Below are positions 50,821 to 59,986 of a stretch of DNA of 64,000 nucleotides, piece by piece. The notes beneath the pieces were generated by a model, which was not told where the DNA came from, made no database searches, and worked only from the letters and a program-made list of their open reading frames with translations. The translations under genes were made by a program, and so were the position numbers. Numbering within the stretch: the first letter of the stretch is position 1; each line of letters starts with the position of its first letter. Source of the DNA: Ardenticatenales bacterium (GTDB taxonomy: Bacteria > Chloroflexota > Anaerolineae > Promineifilales > Promineifilaceae); contig JACKBM010000022.1 in assembly GCA_020634575.1 (NCBI GenBank), positions 24,057 through 88,056 on the forward strand. The letters are read 5' to 3'.

Positions 50821-51597
50821 ATGAATCCCCTGGTTAAGCCTGGTCAGCAGGAAGCCCGGCCATCGAGCTTGTTTGCCCGAATCGGCCGGCATGAACTGAT
50901 TATGCTGATCGGTTTTACCCTGCTGGCTGGCGGCATCTGGCTCACGATTCACCTGGCTGACGCAGTTGTGGACGGCAGCACGGCTGAGTTCGACGAGCAG
51001 ATTATCATGGCGTTGCGCGAAGCGGGAGACAGCCACGATCCCATCGGGCCGCCCTGGCTGGCAGAGATGATCCGCGATTTTACCGCCCTTGGTGGGACCG
51101 GCATTCTTTCATTGATCGTCGCTGTTGTCTCACTGTACTACCTGATTCAGGGGCGTTTCCGTGAGATGCTGGTCTTGTTGGTCGCCGTTCTGGGGGCGCT
51201 GCTGTTGAGCTACATCCTGAAGGATGCCTTTGGCCGGCCGCGGCCCCAATTTGTGCCGGAAGGGGATTACGTCTACTCGGCCAGCTTCCCCAGCGGTCAT
51301 GCGCTGTTGGCGGCGGCGACCTATCTCACCATCGGTAGCATCGTGGCCCAGCTCATCCGGCCCACCCATCTCAAGGCCTACGTCATTCTGGTGGCTTTTG
51401 TCATTGTCGGGCTGGTTGGCTTCAGCCGGGTTTATCTGGGGGTCCATTGGCCCACCGACGTCCTGGCCGGTTGGACAATTGGGGCTGTCTGGGCCCTGTT
51501 CTGGTGGTTGGTCGTGCGCTGGCTGCGCCGCCGCGGTATGTTCCCCGCCGTGACCCCATTCAATTTCCAACACAAAGTAGGTGGTAAAGCAGTATGA
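50821..51597 (+). CDS. PAP2 superfamily phosphatase
   Basis: A 258-residue membrane protein with about six spans and the three acid-phosphatase motifs: 'KDAFGRPRP' (K-x6-RP), 'PSGHAL' (PSGH) and 'SRVYLGVHWPTDVLAG' (SR-x5-H-x3-D). The active site is expected on the outer face of the membrane. It removes phosphate from phosphatidic acid or undecaprenyl pyrophosphate-type lipids, complementing the nearby lipid kinase. GGAGG precedes the ATG and the stop overlaps the next gene as ATGA. Confidence 0.94.
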   Translation: MNPLVKPGQQEARPSSLFARIGRHELIMLIGFTLLAGGIWLTIHLADAVVDGSTAEFDEQIIMALREAGDSHDPIGPPWLAEMIRDFTALGGTGILSLIVAVVSLYYLIQGRFREMLVLLVAVLGALLLSYILKDAFGRPRPQFVPEGDYVYSASFPSGHALLAAATYLTIGSIVAQLIRPTHLKAYVILVAFVIVGLVGFSRVYLGVHWPTDVLAGWTIGAVWALFWWLVVRWLRRRGMFPAVTPFNFQHKVGGKAV

Positions 51598-53120
51598 AAC
51601 GGGTCCTCCTAATTCTGATCGATGCCCTGACCGGGCCGGAATTGAATCGGCACATGATGACCGGTCACTATCCCAATCTTGAACGGGTTCGTGAAGCGGG
51701 TCAGTTTTACGAAACGTGCCTGAGCATTTTCCCTTCGATTACCCATGCGGCGTTGAGCAGCATCATCACGGGCAAATACCCGGTCGATCACGGCATCGTG
51801 GGCTCCCACTGGTATGATTTTGACCATGACAAGGTAGCCTACTTCAGCGGCAGTTTGCCGATGGTGCTGCAAAAGGGCATCGGCACCTTTATTCGCGAAT
51901 TCCTGATTGAACTGAATCACGATTACCTGGCGGCGCCCACCCTGTTCTCGACGTTGGAAAGGGCGGGCTATCAGACAGCCTGCCTGAACTTCCCCGTTTA
52001 TCATGGTGATGTGGCCCATACCGCTGACATGCCTTTTTTGCTCAGCCTGTTCCCGGACATGCCGGCCCGGACGACTGTTTACGGGCCCAGTGAGCTTTAT
52101 CTGGGCGACCTGGTTGATTCGTTGAGCCCGCAAGCGGGGGTCCGACCCAGGAAGACCGGCCTGCTGCACTGGTACGGCTTTCACGACGACAACACCGTGG
52201 CGCTGCTGGAACAGATGGCCGCCAACGATGCCTTCCCCGATTTTACGCTGGCGTATTTCCCGGAAAACGATGAGGTTTCCCATAAGGAAGGGCCGGTAGC
52301 GGCGCACCAGCGGCTGGGCTACATGGACGCGTTGCTGGGTAAGCTGTTTGCCACCTATGGCGGGCTTGAGGAGTTTCTGGATCAGTTTGCCCTGATTATC
52401 TCGGGTGACCATTCGCAGAGTGCGACGTTGCCAGATGTGACCGAGCAAGCTATTGATCTGGCCGAGTTGCTGCCGGCCGAGCGGTTGGCGGAGGCCGGCC
52501 ATCCCTGGGACCCGCACGATACGATTATGCCCTGCCCCAATCTGCGGGCGGCGCAGCTTTATTTCCGTGAGCTGGAACCGGCCGGTTACGCCCACATCAT
52601 CGCCCAGTTGCTGGCTGATGAACGCCTCGATCAGGCGATTTACCGGGCCTCGTTGCTGGACGGCGGGCCGGGTTACGTTGTGCAAACGGCCAGCGCCAAA
52701 CTGCACTTCTGGCGTGATGCCGAAAGTTCTGTGACAGACCGATACGGCAACCAGTGGGGCTGGCAGGGTGATCTTGCGGCTGTAGATGGCAGCGTCGAGG
52801 GGGAAATAATCAGCTTTGGCAATTACCCCAACGCCTTTGAACGTATCGCCGGCCTCCTGGACAGTCCCAACAGCGCGCCACTCTGGCTGACCGCCCACAT
52901 TGGCTACGAGATCATCGTGCCGCATGTCAAAACCTATCCGGGTGGTGGTTCGCACGCGTCGCTGCACAGGCTGGATTCGCAGCCGCCGTTGTTATTGGCG
53001 GGGGTACCGGCCGGTGTGACCATCCCGGCGCAGCCGCGCATCGTCGACATCGCCCCCCTCTGCCAGGCCATTCTCGAGCAAAGGGAGCTGGTTACGTTGC
53101 CGGTCGCTACTTGCAGTTGA
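51594..53120 (+). CDS. Alkaline phosphatase superfamily phosphodiesterase/phosphatase
   Basis: A 508-residue protein of the nucleotide pyrophosphatase/phosphodiesterase branch. The metal-binding Asp is in 'LLILIDALTGPEL', the nucleophilic Thr in 'FPSITHAALSSIITGKYPVD', and later metal ligands in 'YFPENDEVSHKEGP' and 'IISGDHSQS'. No signal peptide is visible, so it is probably cytoplasmic. It is translationally coupled to the PAP2 phosphatase. It probably hydrolyses phosphodiester or phosphomonoester groups of a lipid or nucleotide. Confidence 0.92.
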   Translation: MKRVLLILIDALTGPELNRHMMTGHYPNLERVREAGQFYETCLSIFPSITHAALSSIITGKYPVDHGIVGSHWYDFDHDKVAYFSGSLPMVLQKGIGTFIREFLIELNHDYLAAPTLFSTLERAGYQTACLNFPVYHGDVAHTADMPFLLSLFPDMPARTTVYGPSELYLGDLVDSLSPQAGVRPRKTGLLHWYGFHDDNTVALLEQMAANDAFPDFTLAYFPENDEVSHKEGPVAAHQRLGYMDALLGKLFATYGGLEEFLDQFALIISGDHSQSATLPDVTEQAIDLAELLPAERLAEAGHPWDPHDTIMPCPNLRAAQLYFRELEPAGYAHIIAQLLADERLDQAIYRASLLDGGPGYVVQTASAKLHFWRDAESSVTDRYGNQWGWQGDLAAVDGSVEGEIISFGNYPNAFERIAGLLDSPNSAPLWLTAHIGYEIIVPHVKTYPGGGSHASLHRLDSQPPLLLAGVPAGVTIPAQPRIVDIAPLCQAILEQRELVTLPVATCS

Positions 53121-53151
53121 TCCGGCCCGCCCGGCTGGATACCATAAGCGG

Positions 53152-53613
53152 ATGGCAAAGCATGCGCACACAGTCAACCGCGGCGACCTGGACGACGCCC
53201 AATTTTTGGAAGATCGTCTCTACGACTTTAATGCTGCCCAAACCGGCCGGGACGATGGTCGCTATTTCACCTTCGTGATACGCGATGAGATGGGGCAAAT
53301 AATCGCCGGTACCTCCGGCTGGACCTGGGCCAGTGCCTGCGAGGTCCGCACCCTGTGGGTCGATGGTGCCTGGCGTGGGCAGGGTTTGGGCGAACGGCTC
53401 CTGGCAACCGTCGAGGCGGAGGCCAACGCGCGCGGTTGCCAGATCGTTTTACTGGCCAGCTACAGCTTCCAGGCGCCCGCTTTCTACCAGCGCCACGGCT
53501 ATAACCTTGTCTGGCAGCTGGCTGATTTCCCGCCCGGCCACCAATTCAACTTTCTGGTCAAACAGTTGCCAGCCGGTTCGGAGGGCGCAAATGAAGCAGC
53601 GCGCCCCGCGTAA
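53152..53613 (+). CDS. GNAT family N-acetyltransferase
   Basis: A 153-residue acetyltransferase with the core 'VRTLWVDGAWRGQGLGERLL' containing R-G-Q-G-L-G near residue 75 and the C-terminal 'SYSFQAPAFYQRHGYNLVWQ'. Small, stand-alone N-acetyltransferase of the RimI/YafP-like type. The end overlaps the DNA methyltransferase start by 23 bases. The substrate is unknown. Confidence 0.9.
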   Translation: MAKHAHTVNRGDLDDAQFLEDRLYDFNAAQTGRDDGRYFTFVIRDEMGQIIAGTSGWTWASACEVRTLWVDGAWRGQGLGERLLATVEAEANARGCQIVLLASYSFQAPAFYQRHGYNLVWQLADFPPGHQFNFLVKQLPAGSEGANEAARPA

Positions 53614-54523
53614 CCGCACCCTGACCTGCACGCCCGAAGAGCTGGCCACGCTGTCGACCGACTTACTGCGGCTCAGTGGCCCGGCTGAGCTGTCGGCCGT
53701 TACCGACCGGGTGATTCAGGGCGATACTCGTGCCCTCCTGCCGCGCCTGCCCCGGGCCATGGCCGACCTCGTTATCCTTGATCCGCCCTACAATCTGACC
53801 AAAAACTATGGCGGCCATCTTTTCCGTTCCCGCGCAGCGACTGATTACCGGGCCTGGTTCGCCGAGATCCTGACCGGCTTGCTGCCCCTGCTCAAGCCGG
53901 GCGCCACTATCTACGTTTGCAGCGACTGGCGCACGTCGAATCTCATTTTCCCGTTGCTGGACGAACATCTACAGGTGCGCAACCGGATCACCTGGGAGCG
54001 GGAAAAGGGGCGCGGCGCCCGCCGTAATTGGAAAAATAGCAGCGAGGATATCTGGTTCTGTACCATCGACGATGATTACTACTTTGATGTCGAGTCAGTG
54101 AAGCTCAAGCGGCGGGTGCAGGCGCCGTATCGTGAGGCGGATGGCACGCCTAAAGATTGGCAGGCGACCGGGCAGGGCAATTTTCGGTTGACGCACCCGG
54201 CCAACCTCTGGTCAGACATCACCGTTCCCTTCTGGTCCATGCCGGAAAACACCGATCACCCGACCCAGAAGCCGGAAAAACTGGTCGCCAAACTCATTCT
54301 GGCCAGCTCCCGCCCCGGCGATATGGTGTTCGACCCGTTCCTGGGCAGCGGCACCAGCGCCGTCGTGGCCCGCAAACTGGGTCGCCGCTTCTGTGGCCTC
54401 GAGCTGAACGCAGAATACGGTTGCTGGGCCCTCAAACGGCTGGCCCGCGCCGCCGCCGACCCGACCATTCAGGGTTATGCCGATGGGGTGTTCTGGGAGC
54501 GGAACAGCGGGTCGGGGAAATAG
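53591..54523 (+). CDS. Solitary DNA methyltransferase (beta-class, DPPY)
   Basis: A 310-residue amino-methyltransferase. The catalytic motif IV is 'LVILDPPYNLTKNYGG' near residue 60 and the SAM motif I 'VFDPFLGSGTSAVVARK' is near residue 250, so the order is catalytic-then-SAM, the beta class of N6-adenine or N4-cytosine enzymes. 'DHPTQKPEKLVAKLI' is the usual motif before motif I. The start at 53591 follows GGAGGG. No restriction endonuclease is adjacent, so it is an orphan, possibly regulatory, methyltransferase. The recognition sequence cannot be read from the protein. Confidence 0.92.
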   Translation: MKQRAPRNRTLTCTPEELATLSTDLLRLSGPAELSAVTDRVIQGDTRALLPRLPRAMADLVILDPPYNLTKNYGGHLFRSRAATDYRAWFAEILTGLLPLLKPGATIYVCSDWRTSNLIFPLLDEHLQVRNRITWEREKGRGARRNWKNSSEDIWFCTIDDDYYFDVESVKLKRRVQAPYREADGTPKDWQATGQGNFRLTHPANLWSDITVPFWSMPENTDHPTQKPEKLVAKLILASSRPGDMVFDPFLGSGTSAVVARKLGRRFCGLELNAEYGCWALKRLARAAADPTIQGYADGVFWERNSGSGK

Positions 54524-54553
54524 CGAAATGTTCTGCTATTGCTGCCCGAGGGA

Positions 54554-54604
54554 TTGGTTTCTGGCACACAGAATCGATTATACTGGTACTATCATTCGAC
54601 CGAC
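54554..54604 (+). promoter_or_regulatory. Heliorhodopsin promoter region
   Basis: TTGGTT (54554-54559) and TATACT (54579-54584, 19-base gap) are a plausible promoter 90 bases upstream of the start. The 13-mer ATACTGGTACTAT (54580-54592) is identical to part of the leftward operator of the catabolic locus, and ACTGGT-N11-ACCGAC at 54582-54604 preserves part of its symmetry. Confidence 0.4.
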
Positions 54605-54673
54605 TCAGGCTGCCCGTAGCCTTCCTTAACGCTGGTCGCACGTCAGTTCATTAACACAACAAGAGGAAACGCT

Positions 54674-55471
54674 ATGACAAAGAGACCTAAAGGGATGTCT
54701 GTGTCGCAAGCTGCCACATTTGACGGCCTGAAACGCTTTAACCTGATCATGGGCTGCCTGCACCTGGTGCAGGGCATATTCATGATTGTGGTCAGCAATG
54801 ACACAACCTATCCCATCTTCACGAACTTTCTCAGTTTCAATACGGAGACGTTGTCGTTGACGCCGGTGCCTGAGTTGCTATATGAGCTGCGCTTTGGCCC
54901 GGCGGTCGCCGCCTTTCTGCTGATATCGGCCGTGGCCCATTTTTATCTGGCCACCATCGGTAGTAGTCGCTATGTGGCTAATCTCAAGAAGGGGATGAAC
55001 CCGATCCGCTTTTACGAGTATGCGCTGAGTTCTTCGCTGATGATAGTGCTGATTGGCATGTTGTCCGGGCTATGGGACCTTGGCGCGATCATCCTTATCT
55101 TTGGACTTAACGCGATGATGAATCTGTTTGGCGTCATGATGGAACTGCACAATCAGACGACCCGAAAGACGGACTGGACCGCCTACAATTATGGTTGTGT
55201 GGCCGGGATCATCCCCTGGATTGTCATCTTCATCTATTTCATCGGTTCGGTGAATTCCGGTGACGCCAAGCCGCCGGCTTTTGTCTACGCGATTCTGCCC
55301 ACCTTGTTTATTTTCTTCAACATATTTGCCATCAACATGGTGCTGCAATATCGGAAGGTTGGGCGCTGGGCAGATTATCTGTTTGGCGAGCGGGTCTACA
55401 TCATCCTGAGCCTGACCTCCAAGTCCGTCCTGGCCTGGCTGATTTTTGCAGGAACGCTGGCGCCGGTGTAG
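54674..55471 (+). CDS. Heliorhodopsin
   Basis: A 265-residue seven-helix retinal protein of the heliorhodopsin family. The counterion region 'IRFYEYALSSSLMIVLIGML' carries Glu115, 'LIFGLNAMMNLFGVMMELHN' matches helix 4, and the retinal lysine is Lys250 in 'ILSLTSKSVLAWLIFAGTL'. The cytoplasmic N-terminus of type-1 rhodopsins is replaced by an extended N-terminus and a long first loop (about 41-75), as expected for this family, whose orientation is inverted. Heliorhodopsins are light-sensing and slow-cycling rather than ion pumps. AGAGGAAA precedes the ATG. No retinal-synthesis gene is adjacent. Confidence 0.95.
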   Translation: MTKRPKGMSVSQAATFDGLKRFNLIMGCLHLVQGIFMIVVSNDTTYPIFTNFLSFNTETLSLTPVPELLYELRFGPAVAAFLLISAVAHFYLATIGSSRYVANLKKGMNPIRFYEYALSSSLMIVLIGMLSGLWDLGAIILIFGLNAMMNLFGVMMELHNQTTRKTDWTAYNYGCVAGIIPWIVIFIYFIGSVNSGDAKPPAFVYAILPTLFIFFNIFAINMVLQYRKVGRWADYLFGERVYIILSLTSKSVLAWLIFAGTLAPV

Positions 55472-55541
55472 GAAACAAGAGATTGCGTTGGGTATACGCC
55501 GGACCTGTGAACAGCTAGCCAGCGCTGTGACTGGCCGGCAG

Positions 55542-55819
55542 CGCGGGGCGCTAAAGCGCCACGCTACGGTCACGTCCGCTGAAGGCGGACTTTGTGTTCT
55601 TGTTTGGCTCGTTAAGCGCGTCAGGTGTAGACCGCTGGTGGAAATTTCTTGACCTGGGTTGCGGGATGAAACCGATGACATGACAAGGGCGCATGGTCAA
55701 GCCTTCTGCCAACGTTCGTTGGACTCTTTGAAAAACCCGTATGTGCGTCGGGCAATCACCGGAAACCAGAGTCCGCTTCCAGCGGACGCGCTCGTAGCGT
55801 GGCGCTTTAGCGCCTCGCG
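55542..55819. mobile_element. MITE-like element with 50-bp terminal inverted repeats
   Basis: The left end (55542-55591) and the reverse complement of the right end (55770-55819) share most of 50 positions, including the 22-mer core GCGCTAAAGCGCCACGCTAC plus flanks and a GTCCGCTG-N-GCGGAC hairpin. The 278-base element has no gene. No clear target duplication was seen. It lies between the heliorhodopsin and the beta-oxidation cluster; the rest of the gap (55472-55541 and 55820-55851) shows nothing. Confidence 0.75.
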
Positions 55820-55851
55820 TTCGCAGGTGCGAACCGCATCGTCCCCATTTC

Positions 55852-57975
55852 CTAAAACACCCGCCCCTCAGCCGCCATCGCCGCCAGCATCTCCGGCGGC
55901 GCAAACCGCTGGCCATACGTCGCCGCCAGCTCCCGCGCGCGGGCGACAAACCGCGCCAGCCCATAGGCATTGATGAACTGCAACGTCCCGCCGTGGAAGG
56001 GGGCGAAGCCCCAGCCGAAGATGCTGCCGAGGTTGGCGTCGGCGACAGAGCGGAGGACGCCTTCGTCGAGGCAGCGCACGGTTTCGAGGGCCTGGATGAA
56101 AAGGATGCGGTCGATCATTTCGGCCTGCGCAAGTTGCGGTTGGCCGTCCCTGAACTGTTCGGTCAACCCGGGCCACAGCCGTTTCTCGGCGCCATCATAC
56201 TCATAAAAACCGGCGCCGGCCGCCCGGCCCGGCCGGTTCAATTCCAGCATCTTGTCCAGCACCTTGAAGGCGGGGTGGTCGATGGCGATCTTGCCCGCCG
56301 CGTCCAGATCCGCGACGGCCTGGTCGCGCACGTGGGCGGCCAGGCTGAGCGAGACTTCGTCCATCAGGGCCAGCGGGCCGACGGGCATGCCGGCCTGTAG
56401 CCCGGCCATCTCGATCGCCGCCGGGTGCTGCCCTTCGGCGAGCAGCGCCATCCCCTCGTTGGTCCAGCTGCCGAAGACGCGCGAGGTGTAGAAGCCGCGG
56501 CTGTCATTGACGACAATTGGCACCTTGTTGATGGCCAGGACGTAATCAAACGCTTTGGCCAGCGTCGCTTCGTCCGTCTGTTCACCCATGATGATCTCGA
56601 CGAGCTGCATTTTGTGAACCGGCGAGAAGAAATGGAGACCGATGAATTTTTCCGGCCGGTTACTGGCCGTCGCCAGGCTGGTGATGGGTAGGGTGGAGGT
56701 GTTGGAGGCGAACACACCGGCCGGATCCATCGCCACTTCCGCCGCCGCCGTCACCTTTGCCTTCAGCGCCCGATTCTCAAAAACCGCCTCAATAATCAAA
56801 TCGCAGCCCGCCAGCTTCGCATAATCCCCGGTCGCCGTGATCCGACCCAGGATTTCGTCCATCTGGCCCTGAGCCATGCGTCCCTGGCTGACTCGCCGAG
56901 ACATGATCTTCTCGATACGTGCCTTGCCCGCGGCCGCTTTGTCGTCGTCGGCGTCGGTCATCACGACGGTCAGGCCGGCGTAGGCGGAAACGTAGGCGAT
57001 GCCGTGCCCCATCATGCCGGCGCCCAGCACGCCCACCTTGTGCGTCGGCTGCGGCGGCACGTTCTGCGGCCGGCTGCCGCCCTTTTTGATCTGGTTGAGC
57101 TGAGTCCAGAAGGCGTTGATCATATTTTTGCTGACCTGTTTGGTGGCCAGACTCGCAAAGTAACGGGATTCAATACGACAGGCGGTCTCGAAGTCGACCT
57201 GGGCGCCCTCGACCAGCGCCGCCATGATGGCCTGGGGAGCGGGGTAGTTGCCCTTGGTCTCCTGGCGCATGTAGGCGGGGGCGACGGCCAGCATCTGGGC
57301 CACGGCCGGATAGGTCGGGTCGCCGCCGGGGATTTTGTAGCGCTGGACGGCGTCCCAGGGTGCTTTGGCGTTCGGGTTGGCGGTGATCCAGGCGCGGGCC
57401 TGGTTTAGCAGGTCGTCGCTATCCGCCGCGACGGCGCCGATCAGGCCGGCTTTGAGCGCCTGTTGCGGGCTGTATTTACGGTTCTGGGTGAGCCATTCCA
57501 GGGCGGGTTGCAGGCCGATTAACCGGCCGGTCCGCACCACGCCGCCAGCTCCCGGCAACAGCCCCAGACCAACCTCCGGGAAACCCAGCTTCAGGCCCTC
57601 GTCGTCCAGGGCGATGCGGTGATGGCAGGCCAGCGCCAGCTCAAAGCCGCCGCCCAGCGCCGTGCCATTAATGGCCGCCACCACCGGCTTGCCAACCGTT
57701 TCCAGCTGCCGGAAAACGGCTTTAGCGGCCTGTGAGGCGTCAAAATAGGTTTTCGCATCGTCGGCTGCAAAGGCGCTGTCGATATCCGCCCCGGCCATGA
57801 ACAGCTTTTTGCCCGAAGTCAGGATGGCGCCTTTCACCTCATCGTCTGCGCCTAGCCGGGCCACGCAGTCCGCCAGCGTCGTCAGAAACGCTTCATCCAG
57901 CACATTGGCCGACCGGCCCGGCGCGTCCATTGTCAGGGTGACAATACCGTCATGTTTGCTGTAGTTGATAGCCAT
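55852..57975 (-). CDS. Bifunctional enoyl-CoA hydratase / 3-hydroxyacyl-CoA dehydrogenase (FadB/FadJ-like)
   Basis: A 707-residue trifunctional-enzyme alpha-type protein. The N-terminal crotonase domain (1-200) has 'MAGADIDSAFA', the oxyanion region 'AINGTALGGGFELALACHHR' and the catalytic Glu-containing 'LGFPEVGLGLLPGAGG'. The middle domain has the NAD motif 'VGVLGAGMMGHGIAYVSAY' near residue 310 and 'LPITSLATASNRPEKFIGLHFF'. Two C-terminal dehydrogenase domains complete it ('GIDRILFIQ'-like helices). Beta-oxidation steps two and three. The terminal region 'GWGFAPFHGGTLQFINAYGL' is typical. It follows the thiolase gene across a repeat. Confidence 0.95.
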   Translation of the reverse strand: MAINYSKHDGIVTLTMDAPGRSANVLDEAFLTTLADCVARLGADDEVKGAILTSGKKLFMAGADIDSAFAADDAKTYFDASQAAKAVFRQLETVGKPVVAAINGTALGGGFELALACHHRIALDDEGLKLGFPEVGLGLLPGAGGVVRTGRLIGLQPALEWLTQNRKYSPQQALKAGLIGAVAADSDDLLNQARAWITANPNAKAPWDAVQRYKIPGGDPTYPAVAQMLAVAPAYMRQETKGNYPAPQAIMAALVEGAQVDFETACRIESRYFASLATKQVSKNMINAFWTQLNQIKKGGSRPQNVPPQPTHKVGVLGAGMMGHGIAYVSAYAGLTVVMTDADDDKAAAGKARIEKIMSRRVSQGRMAQGQMDEILGRITATGDYAKLAGCDLIIEAVFENRALKAKVTAAAEVAMDPAGVFASNTSTLPITSLATASNRPEKFIGLHFFSPVHKMQLVEIIMGEQTDEATLAKAFDYVLAINKVPIVVNDSRGFYTSRVFGSWTNEGMALLAEGQHPAAIEMAGLQAGMPVGPLALMDEVSLSLAAHVRDQAVADLDAAGKIAIDHPAFKVLDKMLELNRPGRAAGAGFYEYDGAEKRLWPGLTEQFRDGQPQLAQAEMIDRILFIQALETVRCLDEGVLRSVADANLGSIFGWGFAPFHGGTLQFINAYGLARFVARARELAATYGQRFAPPEMLAAMAAEGRVF

Positions 57976-57991
57976 AATACCCTCGTGAGGT

Positions 57992-58118
57992 ACGATTTAT
58001 GCGGCCATTTGGGGATTTACGAGCGAGCGTCACATCGCGCCCGTCATGGCGCAATGGTCCGCGCACAATCCTGCTGGCTGCGGACACCCTCGTAAATCCC
58101 AAATCGTCAATCGGCAAT
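57992..58118. repeat. Palindromic intergenic repeat, family 2 (copy 1)
   Basis: Left part GGGGATTTACGAG and right part CCTCGTAAATCCCAAATCG form the ends; the copy is the most degenerate of the four. It fills the gap between the thiolase stop and the FadJ-like start. Confidence 0.75.
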
Positions 58119-58120
58119 TC

Positions 58121-59332
<1,212 letters not shown>

Positions 59333-59345
59333 GGGCAAACCCTTT

Positions 59346-59483
59346 GGATTTACGATTTGGGATTTATGATTTACGAGGCGTATTACACGAACATAATCTT
59401 GCGCGGATCTTTATACCGCAATGGTTCGCGTGAAATCTTCGTGGTTCCAGGTACCTCGTAAATCCCAAATCGTAAATCGTAAA
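59346..59483. repeat. Palindromic intergenic repeat, family 2 (copy 2)
   Basis: GATTTACGATTTGGGATTTA opens the element and its mirror TAAATCCCAAATCGTAAATC closes it at the stop of the four-helix-bundle gene. The middle contains CGAACATAATCTTGCGCGG, shared with copy 3. Confidence 0.9.
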
Positions 59484-59840
59484 TCATTTTTGTTTTCGTT
59501 TTTGCGTTTTTATCGCTGCCACGGTCATCGCCACGATTTCGTTGGTTTCGCTGATGATTTCGGAGAGGCGTGTTTCGGACAACAGCTCAGCCTCGACGAT
59601 GAGTTCTAACCAGTATAGCGTTTCATCGGCCTCTTCCTCGACGATTTTCAGTTTGTTTAGGAAATCAGCCGGTGATTTGGCCCGGCAGGCTGCCCTGTAG
59701 TTTGCACCAACCGATGTTGCCGAGCGTACTATCTGGCGCCCAATGATATCTCCTGTGCGCCCCGGTGGCAGAGCCTCGGCAAGTTTTATGATCCGTAGCG
59801 CCAGTTGTTTGGTGCGATTCTGAAAAGCTTTTTTGTCCAT
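59484..59840 (-). CDS. Four helix bundle protein (TIGR02436 family)
   Basis: A 118-residue all-helical protein with the family marks 'LALRIIKLAEALPP', 'GRQIVRSATSVGANYRAACR' and 'EEEADETLYWLELIVEAELL'. The family includes proteins first found in 23S rRNA intervening sequences, and their function is unknown. There is no Shine-Dalgarno sequence before the start. It is inserted between the thiolase and the CoA-transferase genes with repeat elements on both sides, suggesting a mobile origin. Confidence 0.88.
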   Translation of the reverse strand: MDKKAFQNRTKQLALRIIKLAEALPPGRTGDIIGRQIVRSATSVGANYRAACRAKSPADFLNKLKIVEEEADETLYWLELIVEAELLSETRLSEIISETNEIVAMTVAAIKTQKRKQK

Positions 59841-59846
59841 AATCAA

Positions 59847-59983
59847 CATTTATGATTTACGATTTGGGATTTACGAGAGGTAATAAACGAACATGATTAT
59901 GCGCGGACCGCTGTGGTGTAAAGATCCACGCGGCGCCTTGGTGGTTTCAGGCGCCTCGTAAATCCCAAATCCCAAATCGTAAT
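59847..59983. repeat. Palindromic intergenic repeat, family 2 (copy 3)
   Basis: Begins with TTATGATTTACGATTTGGGA and ends with a mirrored GCCTCGTAAATCCCAAATCC tract four bases from the CoA-transferase stop. The middle contains CGAACATGATTATGCGCGG, nearly as in copy 2. Confidence 0.9.
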
Positions 59984-59986
59984 GGA

